42,429 nucleotides of DNA from an uncultured Helicobacter sp. (GTDB taxonomy: Bacteria; Campylobacterota; Campylobacteria; Campylobacterales; Helicobacteraceae), in assembly GCA_944326445.1 (NCBI GenBank), contig CALVDZ010000015.1, positions 1 through 42,429 on the forward strand. Direction: 5' to 3'. The notes under the pieces were generated by a model. The model made no database searches. It saw only the letters and a program-made list of their open reading frames with translations, and had not been told where the DNA came from. This document shows, one piece after another, positions 1 through 8,402 of this stretch; the stretch's first letter is position 1; each line of letters opens with the position of its first letter. The translations under genes and the position numbers were made by a program.

Positions 1-102
1 ATAAAACTTGATTTGCTCTAAGCTCCTCAAAATTGGGAAACGAAATACTACACATACAAAGCTTAAAGTTTGCTTTAAATAAAAGGGAGGTAATAAAAAT
101 TT

Positions 103-162
103 ATGAAATTTGAAAACAAAAAATATTTACCGCTAACAAATCCTCTGCCCCTATACCCTTAG
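103..162 (+). CDS. possible 19-codon small ORF, unknown
   Basis: An ATG follows a strong Shine-Dalgarno-like AGGGAGGT (about 84-91) at 11-nt spacing and opens a 19-codon frame ending in TAG. The peptide is lysine-rich at the start and proline-rich at the end and I recognise nothing in it. It points toward the 3' end of thiL. The only support is the ribosome-binding site, so it may be chance or the remnant of a gene outside the window. The rest of 1-172 shows no gene. Confidence 0.2.
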   Translation: MKFENKKYLPLTNPLPLYP

Positions 163-177
163 CCCAGCTTTGTTAGT
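132..177 (-). terminator. inverted repeat after thiL, possible terminator
   Basis: CTAACAAA (133-140) and TTTGTTAG (170-177) form an 8-bp inverted repeat around the thiL stop codon. In the minus direction it is followed by an AT-rich stretch with a run of six T. The loop is long (about 29 nt), so this is a weak candidate for the end of the ribosomal super-operon transcript. Confidence 0.3.
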
Positions 178-1108
178 GCCATTTTTTTGTATGCGCCCTC
201 ATTTTGCCTCGTTTCACTACTCCGATCTCTAATGCCTCAAGCCTGCAGATTCTAAGCACCCTACGCATCGCAACCCTCTCACTTGGCGCAATCGCAAAAA
301 GTATCTCATACTCTTCTCCACTTTGAGAACGCCACTTCTCCCCTCCACTAAGCAAACTCTTCAAATGCCTACTATACCTTATGTCAAATCCTTTCGCAAG
401 CTTGCCCATATCCTGCAAAAGCCCATCGGAGAGATCCATACTCGCCCTCATTTTTTTGCCAAATATCCGCATAAACGCCGCACGCAACCTCGGATACATA
501 AAGCGATTGTGCGCTTTTTTAAAAGCACACTTACCCTTAAACCCATCGCGCCCAAGCTCTTTTAGATTCACATATTCTCGTGATCGTAGCAAACGCATAA
601 GCTGCCGATACGATCCACCAAGTTTATAGATTCTATCCTGTGTGCAAAACACTGCCAGCCCTCTTTGCCTCACCACACGAGGGATCACCCTCCTTGAGTG
701 CGCAAAAATACAAATATGAAACTCCAATCTACTCCCGCGCATCGTGTCTCCGCCCACAATTTGCACACCAAACTCCTGACAAATATCCCGCGTAGCATCG
801 ACAATCTCCCCAATCTCACTAGGCAAAAAATCCCTAGGTATCACAAGGCTGAGTAGGGCGTATTTGGGTATAGCGTTTTTGGCAATGGTATCTGAGAGAT
901 TTACCAAAAACGCCTTTTTAGTCGCCTCATACGCACTAAACCACGCGCGCCTAAAGTGAATATCCTCACAGAATCCATCAAGCGCAACAATCCACTGCCC
1001 ACAATCCCTAAAACTCCCAATATCAAATGTATGCACATCGTCATCAAGTCTCGCGCACACTCCGCTTTTTTGCAGACTTTTGAGAAAAAGCTCCTCCACA
1101 CTACGCAT
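173..1108 (-). CDS. thiL: thiamine-monophosphate kinase
   Basis: ThiL phosphorylates thiamine monophosphate to thiamine pyrophosphate in the cytoplasm, the last step of cofactor synthesis. The 311-residue protein shows the family layout: an N-terminal acidic LDDDV (21-25), LDGFCEDIHF (43-52), the NLSDTIA segment (70-76), GGDT (119-122) in the Mg-nucleotide region, and a C-terminal DLSDGL (225-230). The length is close to the usual 310-330. Its ATG lies inside the end of nadC (8-nt overlap), so translation is probably coupled. It is the last gene of the long minus-strand ribosomal transcript. The basic, divergent stretch around 135-220 is less typical, but the motifs make the assignment firm. 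Confidence 0.88.
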   Translation of the reverse strand: MRSVEELFLKSLQKSGVCARLDDDVHTFDIGSFRDCGQWIVALDGFCEDIHFRRAWFSAYEATKKAFLVNLSDTIAKNAIPKYALLSLVIPRDFLPSEIGEIVDATRDICQEFGVQIVGGDTMRGSRLEFHICIFAHSRRVIPRVVRQRGLAVFCTQDRIYKLGGSYRQLMRLLRSREYVNLKELGRDGFKGKCAFKKAHNRFMYPRLRAAFMRIFGKKMRASMDLSDGLLQDMGKLAKGFDIRYSRHLKSLLSGGEKWRSQSGEEYEILFAIAPSERVAMRRVLRICRLEALEIGVVKRGKMRAHTKKWH

Positions 1109-1922
1109 TAAACTGCATCTTTAAGCTCACATCAAGCCATCTCGCCTGATGGATTAGTGCCCCTATGCTAAGTGCGTCAATGCCACTTTGGGCATAGGCG
1201 GCAATGTTGTCTAGAGTAATATTCCCACTAGCTTCCAGCGCAATATGTGGATATCTCTCATTGCGCAGTGCCACGACACGCCTAATCTCTGTGGGCGACA
1301 TATTATCACACATTACGATATCTGCACCGGCTTCAAACGCCCTCTGTGCCATAGCATAATCCTCGACTTCAATCTCAATCTTACAAGTCCAAGGAAGATT
1401 CTTGCGAGCGCGCACAAGCGTAGATTCTAAATCTGATATAAGTGCTAAATGGGTATCTTTGAGCATCAGTGCATCGTCCAAGCCAAATCGATGATTGTGC
1501 GCGCCACCATTACGCACGGAGTATTTTTCAAACATACGCAAAAGCGGGCGAGTCTTGCGCGTATCAAGGATTTTCACACTCCCCGCACACTGCACAAAAG
1601 CATGAGTATGTGTCGCTATACCACTGCTATGTGCGATGAGATTTAATAATGTCCGCTCAGCTTGTAAAATTTTCACATAACTCCCGCGCACAATCCCCAG
1701 AATCTGCCGAGATTCAAACGCTTGTGAATCCTGCACGCACATTTCTAGCTTAAGTCCCTGCATCGCACACAAAGCCTCTATATACGCTTGCGCAGAAAAA
1801 ATTCCTTCTTCTTTGGCAATAATATGCGCACAAGCCTCCCTATCCTCTGCTATAAGCGCAAACAAATCCCCCCGCCCCAAGTCCTCACACAAAGCCTCTT
1901 GCACAAATTGCCTAATACTCAT
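1101..1922 (-). CDS. nadC: nicotinate-nucleotide pyrophosphorylase (quinolinate phosphoribosyltransferase)
   Basis: NadC converts quinolinate and PRPP to nicotinate mononucleotide, CO2 and pyrophosphate in de novo NAD synthesis. The 273-residue protein has the type II PRTase features: EDLGRGD near the N terminus (13-19), the dimer and substrate-binding DTRKTRP (120-126), the NGGAHNHR segment (138-145), IEIEVE (182-187), and EASGN (230-234), followed by DALSIGALIHQA near the C terminus. The length is typical. It starts 10 nt after the upstream lipoprotein gene stop and overlaps thiL by 8 nt, so it is read as part of the same minus-strand operon. Placing NAD and thiamine genes behind rplQ is a genome-specific arrangement. 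Confidence 0.95.
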   Translation of the reverse strand: MSIRQFVQEALCEDLGRGDLFALIAEDREACAHIIAKEEGIFSAQAYIEALCAMQGLKLEMCVQDSQAFESRQILGIVRGSYVKILQAERTLLNLIAHSSGIATHTHAFVQCAGSVKILDTRKTRPLLRMFEKYSVRNGGAHNHRFGLDDALMLKDTHLALISDLESTLVRARKNLPWTCKIEIEVEDYAMAQRAFEAGADIVMCDNMSPTEIRRVVALRNERYPHIALEASGNITLDNIAAYAQSGIDALSIGALIHQARWLDVSLKMQFNA

Positions 1923-1932
1923 AGATATCTTT

Positions 1933-2631
1933 CTATCTTTTTTCCAACATAACTTTTAAAAGATGGATTTGGGTGGCGACTTTGACTTGAATCTCCAATA
2001 CACCATGGCGCAACTTAGAGGGATCAATCACTACAAAACCACCTCGCAGCGCATCGCCAGCTTTAAGAGTATTTTTGCGCAAATAGCTTGAAAGTATCAC
2101 AGATCGCTTTCTCCTACTCTCCTCGAGACGCTCGGACTGCTCTATACGATCTCTAGCACTATACACCCAAGGTGTGTAAATAACAAATCCGGGATAACCG
2201 CGATAAATGAGCATGGGTGAAGGAGTGGATGAAAATTGAGAAGAGGACTTCTCCCTAGGAGTAAAGATACCAAAAGATTCTATAGCCTTGCCAAAATCAA
2301 GGTTTGATTGTTTTGCTGCCTCATAACTTAAGATTTCAACTCTCTTGTTGTCTTGTGATGCCAAAACACAATCCCAGTCAAACAAAAAATCTTGACCTGT
2401 CTTGACTTGAGCTAAAATAAATATCGCCAAAGGCACATTATCCGCACCACCTATGGTGTGCTGCGCAATCTCAAAATGCACGAGAGAGCGCGACATATCA
2501 GAAGTTAAAATCTCCACACCATCACGATATTCTTTGTGTACTGAATCTTGAGATGGCACAGACACGCTATAACTAGCGCAGCCAAGTGACAACACACTAT
2601 ACACAAACACTATCGTGTATAGCCATTTCAT
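1933..2631 (-). CDS. putative lipoprotein, unknown function
   Basis: This is a 232-residue protein with a short N-terminal hydrophobic segment (residues 3-17) ending in LSLGC, so Cys18 is a plausible lipidation site. The -3 residue is Ser rather than Leu, so the lipobox is not perfect. The rest is a soluble, mixed-charge domain with no motif I recognise; an Arg/Glu-rich stretch (about 165-178) may be helical. It lies 18 nt downstream of rplQ and 10 nt upstream of nadC, with no visible terminator between them. It is therefore probably expressed with the ribosomal operon. An envelope location is inferred from the signal sequence only; the function is unknown. Confidence 0.7.
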   Translation of the reverse strand: MKWLYTIVFVYSVLSLGCASYSVSVPSQDSVHKEYRDGVEILTSDMSRSLVHFEIAQHTIGGADNVPLAIFILAQVKTGQDFLFDWDCVLASQDNKRVEILSYEAAKQSNLDFGKAIESFGIFTPREKSSSQFSSTPSPMLIYRGYPGFVIYTPWVYSARDRIEQSERLEESRRKRSVILSSYLRKNTLKAGDALRGGFVVIDPSKLRHGVLEIQVKVATQIHLLKVMLEKR

Positions 2632-2649
2632 TTTCGCTTAGCCTATCGT

Positions 2650-3000
2650 TTATACAAACTCAATGATTGCCATTTGTGAAGCATCGCCCCTACGAAGTCG
2701 TGTCCTCTGAATCCTTGTGTAGCCACCATTGCGCTCTTTGTACTTTGGTGCAATTTGTGTAATCAACTTCTTAGTATTCTCTTTGTCCTGCAAATGCGCA
2801 AACACAAAACGATGTGTATTAAAATCCTCTACACGAGCAGCAGTTACAAGCTTCTCAATATATGATTGAAGTTCCTTTGCCTTAAAAACACTTGTTTCAA
2901 TTTTTTCATACTTAATGAGTGCGATAGCAAGATTCTTTAGCAATGCCTTTCTGTGCGCTGAAGTCCTACCTAGCTTTCTGTATCCATTATTATGTCTCAT
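2650..3000 (-). CDS. rplQ: 50S ribosomal protein L17
   Basis: L17 is a component of the large ribosomal subunit near the exit tunnel. The 116-residue protein begins MRHNNGYRKLGR and continues with HRKALLKNL (17-25), the standard L17 N terminus. It then has the helical middle and an R-rich C-terminal part with GGYTRIQ-type sequence. It follows rpoA by 10 nt, as in almost all bacteria, and closes the alpha-operon part of the cluster. No anomaly is visible. Confidence 0.97.
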   Translation of the reverse strand: MRHNNGYRKLGRTSAHRKALLKNLAIALIKYEKIETSVFKAKELQSYIEKLVTAARVEDFNTHRFVFAHLQDKENTKKLITQIAPKYKERNGGYTRIQRTRLRRGDASQMAIIEFV

Positions 3001-3010
3001 TGTATTCTCC

Positions 3011-4012
3011 CTAAGATTTTAGTTTAGCAAGTTTGCGTGAAAACATTGTCCTCAAATCCTCTGAAATCTCCGCGCCGATAGGATAACCCAACTCCTGAAG
3101 TTTCTCAGCAATCTCATCAAAGGACTTCTTACCCATATTTTTTATATTTTTTATATCATTCTCCTGCATAAGCGTTAGCTCACCCACATATTTAAACCCC
3201 GATCTATCAAGACAATTAAAGCAGCGCGCACTCAAATCTAGAGAACTCAAAGTCATTAAGAGCACCCTAATCTCTCCACTATCTTCTATGCTTCTACTCG
3301 GAGTACTGACTTCATTAAGCTCTACACCAAAGATACTCATTTGCTTATACATCACTGCAATCGCATCTTTGAATGCTTCTAAGGGCTTAATTTGTCCATC
3401 TGTCTGGATATCAAAAACAAGCTCTTCAAAATTTGGGTTATCCTCAAGAAGCACATTATTGATATCATACACGACACGCTTTACAGGTGTAAAATACGCA
3501 TCAAGCGGTATATAGCCCTCTGCAATATCACCTCGAATCTCCTCACTTGGAACATAACCAATACCTTTTTTGATAATAAGCGAAAAGTTCAGGCTAAAAT
3601 TCTCATTAATCGTCGCCAAATAAATATCTGGATTCACAACATCCGCTAAATCATTGACAAGATCTCCACCATTAAGCACCATAGGGCCATTGAAGTTGTA
3701 GCTCAAATCCACAGATGAATCGTTTTGCTTATCTTTAATGCTAAAACGAATATTTTTGAGATTTGCTATAAACTGAGACACATCCTCGACAATGCCTCTA
3801 ATAGAATCAAATTCATGTGTCACGCCATCAATCTTAAGGGCTATGGCTGCATACCCAACCGAACTTGAGAGCAACAATCGTCTTAAGGGGTGAGCAAAAG
3901 TAATGGCATAACCAGATTCAAAAGGTGCAACAGTTATCGTGATGTGATTTTCCCCTACTTCCTCCACCTTTATGCTTTCGGGAGTATAGGGCTCTGTCTT
4001 AATTGTTTTCAT
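3011..4012 (-). CDS. rpoA: DNA-directed RNA polymerase subunit alpha
   Basis: The alpha subunit nucleates RNA polymerase assembly and contacts activators and UP elements. The N-terminal domain shows the dimerisation and beta-contact sequence GYAITFAHPLRRLLLSS, followed by the VTHEFDSI region. The C-terminal domain has the helix-hairpin-helix-like LDRSGFKYVGELTLM and NMGKKSFDEI. The protein is 333 residues, normal for the family. A longer GTG start exists at 4024, but that GTG lies within the AGGTGGTG ribosome-binding sequence. The ATG at 4010-4012, about 8 nt downstream, is the likely start. The gene lies between rpsD and rplQ. Confidence 0.97.
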   Translation of the reverse strand: MKTIKTEPYTPESIKVEEVGENHITITVAPFESGYAITFAHPLRRLLLSSSVGYAAIALKIDGVTHEFDSIRGIVEDVSQFIANLKNIRFSIKDKQNDSSVDLSYNFNGPMVLNGGDLVNDLADVVNPDIYLATINENFSLNFSLIIKKGIGYVPSEEIRGDIAEGYIPLDAYFTPVKRVVYDINNVLLEDNPNFEELVFDIQTDGQIKPLEAFKDAIAVMYKQMSIFGVELNEVSTPSRSIEDSGEIRVLLMTLSSLDLSARCFNCLDRSGFKYVGELTLMQENDIKNIKNMGKKSFDEIAEKLQELGYPIGAEISEDLRTMFSRKLAKLKS

Positions 4013-4032
4013 CCTAATCACCACCTTATTTA

Positions 4033-4659
4033 TTATTTAGAATACAACTCGATGATAAGTCTCTCTTCAATGGGGATAACCACCTCTTCTCTCAAAGGAA
4101 AGCGTGTAAAGATTCCAAAAACCTTGTCCTTATCCACATCAACCCACGGCGCGATCCCTGTCTGTACAGTAAGTTCTATTGCGCGAACAATTTGGGGATT
4201 TTTTTTGCTTTTTTCTCTAACCTCAATCTTTTGTCCCACGCGCACAGAATACGAAGGTATATCTACCCTTTTGCCATCTACCAAAATATGTCCATGTGTT
4301 ACCAACTGACGCGCAAACCTCCTCGTGCTGGCAAATCCCATACGATACACGACATTATCAAGCCTGCATTCAATAAGACGGATAAGATTTTCCCCCGTAT
4401 TCCCTTCTTGTCGATTTGCTTCTCTAAAAAGCGCACGGAATTGCTTCTCACTCGTGCCATACATGATCTTTGCTTTTTGTTTTTCTGCAAGCTGCAAGCC
4501 ATATTCTGAAACCTTGCCGCGTCTTTGTCCATGCTGCCCTGGGCCATATGGGCGCTTATCGAGTGCGCTCTTTCCCGCCAAACGACGCTCGCCTTTGAGC
4601 GCTAGAGACACTCCAAAACGTCTTTCTAGTTTTTCTACTGGACCTCTGTATCTTGCCAT
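4033..4659 (-). CDS. rpsD: 30S ribosomal protein S4
   Basis: S4 is a primary 16S rRNA binder that initiates small-subunit assembly. The 208-residue protein starts MARYRGPVEKLERRFG and carries KRPYGPGQHG (35-44) and the S4 RNA-binding domain (about 98-160) with RLDNVVYRMGFA and HGHILVDGKRVDIPS. The N-terminal part lacks the zinc-binding cysteines found in some S4 proteins, so this is the zinc-free form. It sits between rpsK and rpoA, in the usual alpha-operon order. Confidence 0.97.
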   Translation of the reverse strand: MARYRGPVEKLERRFGVSLALKGERRLAGKSALDKRPYGPGQHGQRRGKVSEYGLQLAEKQKAKIMYGTSEKQFRALFREANRQEGNTGENLIRLIECRLDNVVYRMGFASTRRFARQLVTHGHILVDGKRVDIPSYSVRVGQKIEVREKSKKNPQIVRAIELTVQTGIAPWVDVDKDKVFGIFTRFPLREEVVIPIEERLIIELYSK

Positions 4660-4668
4660 ATTATCTCC

Positions 4669-5061
4669 TTACACTCTTCTTCTTTTGGGTGGCCTGCAGC
4701 CATTATGAGGTAGTGGTGTTACATCTTTGAGCCACAATACCTTAATCCCCTCTGTCGCACCCACACTTTTTACTGCGGTTTCGCGCCCGCTGCCGGGTCC
4801 CTGCACCTTGATACCGACCTCTTTAATCCCGTGCTCTTTTGCCTTGGCTAATGCAGATTCAACAGCCTGCTGCGCTGCATATGGCGTAGATTTTTTACTC
4901 CCCTTAAAGCCCAATCCCCCAGCGGTAGCCCAACAAATTACATTACCCATTTCATCTGTGACAGTTACATTGGTATTATTAAAAGTTGCAGAGATACAAA
5001 CGATTCCGCGAGCGATATTTTTCTTGGCTACTCTCTTTTTTGTTACATTGCGTTTTGCCAT
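4669..5061 (-). CDS. rpsK: 30S ribosomal protein S11
   Basis: S11 lies on the platform of the small subunit near the mRNA exit. The 130-residue sequence shows IVCISATFNNTNVTVTD (20-36), GFKGSKKSTPYAAQQA, and the glycine-rich VKVQGPGSGRETA-type segment (here IKVQGPGSGRE). It ends PLPHNGCRPPKRRRV, the standard C terminus. It is 10 nt from both rpsM and rpsD. Confidence 0.97.
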   Translation of the reverse strand: MAKRNVTKKRVAKKNIARGIVCISATFNNTNVTVTDEMGNVICWATAGGLGFKGSKKSTPYAAQQAVESALAKAKEHGIKEVGIKVQGPGSGRETAVKSVGATEGIKVLWLKDVTPLPHNGCRPPKRRRV

Positions 5062-5071
5062 TCCTTACTCC

Positions 5072-5434
5072 TTATTTGCTTCCAACGGTTTTTTTCTTAC
5101 CCTTGCGTGTGCGGGCATTATTTTTTGTCGTCTGACCGCGGACAGGCAATCCTCTCCTATGACGCAAACCACGATAACTTCCTAAATCCATAAGTGCCTT
5201 GATATCCATCGTAACTTTTTTGCGCAAATCCCCTTCCACCACATAGCTTTCTTGAATCTTCTTGGCTATGGCAGACACTTCGTCCTCGCTGAGATCATGA
5301 ACTCGCTTATCAAAAGAGATATTAACGGATGTCAATATATCTCGAGAGCTTTTCAAGCCTATCCCGTAGATATAAGTCAGCGCATACTCCACTCTTTTTT
5401 TCTTTGGCAAATCTACACCAGCAATTCTCGCCAT
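5072..5434 (-). CDS. rpsM: 30S ribosomal protein S13
   Basis: S13 is a head protein that contacts the P-site tRNA and the large subunit. The 120-residue protein begins MARIAGVDLPKKKRVEYALT and has the helix-two-turn-helix IYGIG region. It ends with the basic LRHRRGLPVRGQTTKNNART stretch and a KGKKKT tail. It starts 3 nt after the rpmJ stop codon, so the two are probably coupled. Confidence 0.97.
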   Translation of the reverse strand: MARIAGVDLPKKKRVEYALTYIYGIGLKSSRDILTSVNISFDKRVHDLSEDEVSAIAKKIQESYVVEGDLRKKVTMDIKALMDLGSYRGLRHRRGLPVRGQTTKNNARTRKGKKKTVGSK

Positions 5435-5437
5435 TGT

Positions 5438-5551
5438 CTATCCTTGTCTTTGTTTATGTTTTGGGGTTGAGCAAATCACTCTAACCACACCCTTGCGTTT
5501 GATAATCTTGCACTTATCGCACATCTTTTTGACCGAAGGTCTTACTTTCAT
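5438..5551 (-). CDS. rpmJ: 50S ribosomal protein L36
   Basis: This short gene encodes 37 residues: an MKVRPSVKKMC start, CDKC (11-14), ICSTPKHK (26-33) and a QRQG end. The three cysteines (11, 14, 27) and His32 form the zinc ribbon of the zinc-binding (C+) L36 form. A ribosome-binding AAGGAGTAGG precedes the ATG. It lies between infA and rpsM, its normal position. About 190 nt separate it from infA, and that gap contains inverted repeats. Confidence 0.95.
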   Translation of the reverse strand: MKVRPSVKKMCDKCKIIKRKGVVRVICSTPKHKQRQG

Positions 5552-5742
5552 CGCCTACTCCTTGCTTCAAAATTGCAAAATCCAAGCTCTATATAAAACA
5601 GAATTCCGAATTTTAATAAAACTTGCGATTCTATGCAAAAAATCATTAAAAGCCACTTAGATTTTGTCAAATCACAAAATCTAGCTCCTAAACTTTGAGC
5701 AAACCCTAGGAGCTAGATTCTTAAGAATCTAAGCCAACCTCA
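5552..5742. other. infA-rpmJ intergenic region with inverted repeats
   Basis: This 191-nt gap is the longest inside the ribosomal operon. It holds a perfect 13-bp inverted repeat (5678-5690 and 5707-5719, 16-nt loop; core arm TCTAGCTCCTA). Overlapping it is a 16-bp palindrome AGATTCTTAAGAATCT (5715-5730) built from two opposed AGATTCT motifs. An AT-rich segment nearer rpmJ has TATATA (about 5594-5600, minus). A partial terminator or processing site followed by a secondary promoter for rpmJ-rplQ is plausible but unproven. Confidence 0.5.
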
Positions 5743-5961
5743 CTACTTGTTGCGATATACAATCCTTCCCTTATCTACGCTATAAGGGGTGAGCTCAATG
5801 CGCACCTTATCGCCGGGCAAGATTCTGATATAATTCATACGCATCTTTCCTGCTATCCTACATAGCACAACCTTGCCATTGGCAATCTCTACCTTAAAAG
5901 TGGCATTGGGTAGTGCCTCCACAACTTTGCCATCGACTTCTATCATATCATCTTTTGCCAT
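5743..5961 (-). CDS. infA: translation initiation factor IF-1
   Basis: IF-1 binds the 30S A site during initiation. The 72-residue protein is one S1/OB fold with the conserved start MAKDDMIEVDGKV, LPNATFKVEI (17-26), GKMRMNYIRILPGDKV (38-53), and the end ELTPYSVDKGRIVYR. The length is exactly typical. It begins directly after the map stop codon, with no spacer, which indicates tight coupling. Confidence 0.97.
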   Translation of the reverse strand: MAKDDMIEVDGKVVEALPNATFKVEIANGKVVLCRIAGKMRMNYIRILPGDKVRIELTPYSVDKGRIVYRNK

Positions 5962-6720
5962 CTACACCTCCGTTAGTATCCGTGCTTTTCCACCAACTAT
6001 TGCCACGGTATGTTCATAATGACTGCCATTTAGCCCATCAACAGAAACCACTGACCAATTATCGCTTAACACTTCAGGCTCACCACTTTTTTGACAAACC
6101 ATAGGCTCTATACAAAACACCATTCCCTCACGAATCTTAGGTCCTTGTTTAGGATTTGGAGATTCTAAGAAATTTGGAATCTCTGGCTCCTCATGAGGTG
6201 CTCGCCCGATACCATGCCCACAAAATCCTCTTAATGGCACAAAGCCATTGCCCAAAATCCGATCTTGCAAGATCTTGCTTAGCTCCTTAAAATGCATATT
6301 AACGCGTATCGCATCTATAGCGTGATACAGTGTGTCCTTGGAACATTGTATAAGCTGCTCATCTCGAGGAGAAATCTCGCCTATACCAAAAGTGATAGCT
6401 CCATCACCAAACCACCCATTATGTTCGGCTCCTATATCAACTCCTACAATATCCCCGCTTTTAAGCTTATAATCAGTAGGAATACCGTGAATAATAACCT
6501 CATTGACAGAGATACATACCGCACCGGGAAACCCATACAAACCCTTAAAGGCAGGTCTCGCCCCACAGGAGTGGATAAAATCCTCAATGATAGAATCTAG
6601 CTCGGCAAGACTCATACCCTCTTTTGCGCTTTTGCGTGCTAACTCTAAAGACTGCGCAACAATACGATTTGGAATCCGCAATGCTGCAATATCCTTGGAG
6701 CTTTTGATACTTATTGCCAT
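5962..6720 (-). CDS. map: methionine aminopeptidase, type I
   Basis: Map removes the initiator methionine from nascent proteins and uses a dinuclear metal site. The 252-residue protein is a short type Ia enzyme without an N-terminal extension. Visible metal-ligand motifs are VGVDIGAEHNGWFGDGA (two Asp), GHGIGRAPHEEP (His), REGMVFCIEPM (Glu), and HYEHTVAI near the end (Glu). The substrate-side CISVNEVIIHGIP is also present. It lies between secY and infA and abuts both; the secY stop is followed at once by the map ATG. Confidence 0.96.
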   Translation of the reverse strand: MAISIKSSKDIAALRIPNRIVAQSLELARKSAKEGMSLAELDSIIEDFIHSCGARPAFKGLYGFPGAVCISVNEVIIHGIPTDYKLKSGDIVGVDIGAEHNGWFGDGAITFGIGEISPRDEQLIQCSKDTLYHAIDAIRVNMHFKELSKILQDRILGNGFVPLRGFCGHGIGRAPHEEPEIPNFLESPNPKQGPKIREGMVFCIEPMVCQKSGEPEVLSDNWSVVSVDGLNGSHYEHTVAIVGGKARILTEV

Positions 6721-7980
6721 CTATAGCCCAACTGCACTCAATGTCTTATATTTGTTCATATAGATTTGGGCTTCAATTTTGCGCATCGTATCTATGGCTA
6801 CCTGCACCACGATAAGCACTGCCGTGCCGCCAAAATAAAATTGTATGCCTGTGGCTTTGACAATAAGCCACGGGAGTGTAGAAACAAGTGCTAGATACAA
6901 AGAACCCCAAAAAGTGAGGTTGCTTGCCACATTATTGAGGAATGTCGCTGTGCCTTCACCCGGACGCATACCCGGTATAAAGCCCCCTTGACGCTTAAGA
7001 TTGTCCGCTATATCCTTGGCATTAAACACAATAGAAGAATAAAAATACGCAAAGAAAATAACTAGCAAAAACATAAGGACATTATAAGTGTATCCAGTCG
7101 GGCTCAAAACATCAGCGATTTTACGAACCACCTCATTGGAAGAGGCTTGCAAAAGTGTAGAGGGGAATACCAAAATAGCTGATGCAAAAATCGGAGGAAT
7201 TACCCCACTAAGATTAATCTTTATAGGTATGTAGTTCATAACACGCTTGTTTTGATTTTGCATAATCACTTTGCGCGCATATGAAACCTGCACTCTACGC
7301 TCTGAAAGCTCTACGATGATGATGGCTAAAATTGTAGCAATCACCACAATCAAAAGTCCTATAAATGCGATAATGCTAATTTGATCGGTATTTACCAAAT
7401 CAAATACCGTGGCAACAGCCTGTGGAATGCCCGATACAATACCCGCAAAAATAATAAGACTAATGCCGTTGCCAACGCCTTTTTGCGTAATCTGCTCACC
7501 AATCCACATAAGCAACATCGTGCCTGTGAGCATCGAAAAAACCGCAATAGTTACAAAAATGGGCAAATCAATCGTCACAGCAGAACGCACGCCCTCCTGC
7601 ATACTGCCAAGCCCTATACTCACGCTAACAGCTTGAATAATCGTAATAACAATAGTAACATAGCGAATGATTTGCATATACTTTTGCATACCATCACGCT
7701 CTTTTTTCATCTTTGCCAAACTAGGAAAAGTCGCAGAAAGAAGCTCCATAATAATCGAGGCGGTAATGTAGGGCATAATACCCAAAGAAATAATACTAAA
7801 ACGCTCAATGGCATTGCCACTGAACATATTAAACAAACCCAAAACACCATCTGAATAATCACTGATTATGCTCTGGATAACTCCCACATCGACACCCGGA
7901 ACAGTGATATATGCAAGCACCCTGTAAGCAAACAAAAATGCTAAAGTAATAAGGATTTTATTAACAATCGCTCTGCTCAT
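6721..7980 (-). CDS. secY: preprotein translocase subunit SecY
   Basis: SecY is the channel-forming subunit of the inner-membrane Sec translocon. The 419-residue protein is strongly hydrophobic with about ten predicted membrane segments. Family sequences include VPGVDV, FSIISLGIMPYITASIIM (plug and TM2 region), GERRVQVSYA-like SERRVQVSYAR, and IPIKINLSGVIPPIFA. GMRPGEGTATFLN and the C-terminal IQFYFGGTAVLIVVQVAIDT also match. Its ATG overlaps the rplO stop by 1 nt. Its place inside the spc operon is universal. Confidence 0.97.
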   Translation of the reverse strand: MSRAIVNKILITLAFLFAYRVLAYITVPGVDVGVIQSIISDYSDGVLGLFNMFSGNAIERFSIISLGIMPYITASIIMELLSATFPSLAKMKKERDGMQKYMQIIRYVTIVITIIQAVSVSIGLGSMQEGVRSAVTIDLPIFVTIAVFSMLTGTMLLMWIGEQITQKGVGNGISLIIFAGIVSGIPQAVATVFDLVNTDQISIIAFIGLLIVVIATILAIIIVELSERRVQVSYARKVIMQNQNKRVMNYIPIKINLSGVIPPIFASAILVFPSTLLQASSNEVVRKIADVLSPTGYTYNVLMFLLVIFFAYFYSSIVFNAKDIADNLKRQGGFIPGMRPGEGTATFLNNVASNLTFWGSLYLALVSTLPWLIVKATGIQFYFGGTAVLIVVQVAIDTMRKIEAQIYMNKYKTLSAVGL

Positions 7981-8381
7981 TATTTGTTTCCACTGGTTTT
8001 AATAGACGAATCCTTAATCTTAGTAGCAAATGTTTTTGCCTTTGTTCCAATAATCTTTACCTTTGTAACATACGAAGGCATATTGATATGCTCTCGCAAA
8101 GTTGCCATAGTGATCTCTTCTAACGATTCTAGCACACTCACCTTATCCGCATTGATCACATAAGGCTTAGTCACCCTAGAAGTAAAACCCACTTTGGGCA
8201 AGCGTCTCTGTAGGGGCTGCTGACCACCTTCAAAACCTCTCTTTGCCTTATAGCCTGTCCTAGCAGTCTGACCTTTTCCGCCTCTTGTGGAGGTTTTGCC
8301 CATACCACTACCCTGACCACGCCCTACTCGCTTGATATCCTTCACGCTGCCTTTTGCAGGCTTAATATTTTCTAATGCCAC
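7980..8381 (-). CDS. rplO: 50S ribosomal protein L15
   Basis: L15 is a late-assembly large-subunit protein. The 133-residue sequence has the glycine-rich N-terminal extension (RVGRGQGSGMGKTSTRGGKGQ), GFEGGQQPLQRRLPKVGF (50-67), and a C-terminal globular domain. The gap to rpsE is only 21 nt, so there is no gene for L30 (rpmD), which usually sits here in other bacteria. Confidence 0.96.
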   Translation of the reverse strand: MALENIKPAKGSVKDIKRVGRGQGSGMGKTSTRGGKGQTARTGYKAKRGFEGGQQPLQRRLPKVGFTSRVTKPYVINADKVSVLESLEEITMATLREHINMPSYVTKVKIIGTKAKTFATKIKDSSIKTSGNK

Positions 8382-8402
8382 GAAAACTCCTTCCTAATTC
8401 AC

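Noticed and set aside
81..175. tRNA or CRISPR structures anywhere in the window
   Set aside because: No cloverleaf with the conserved T-loop and no regularly spaced identical repeats were found on either strand; the inverted repeat near 133-177 has no such features.
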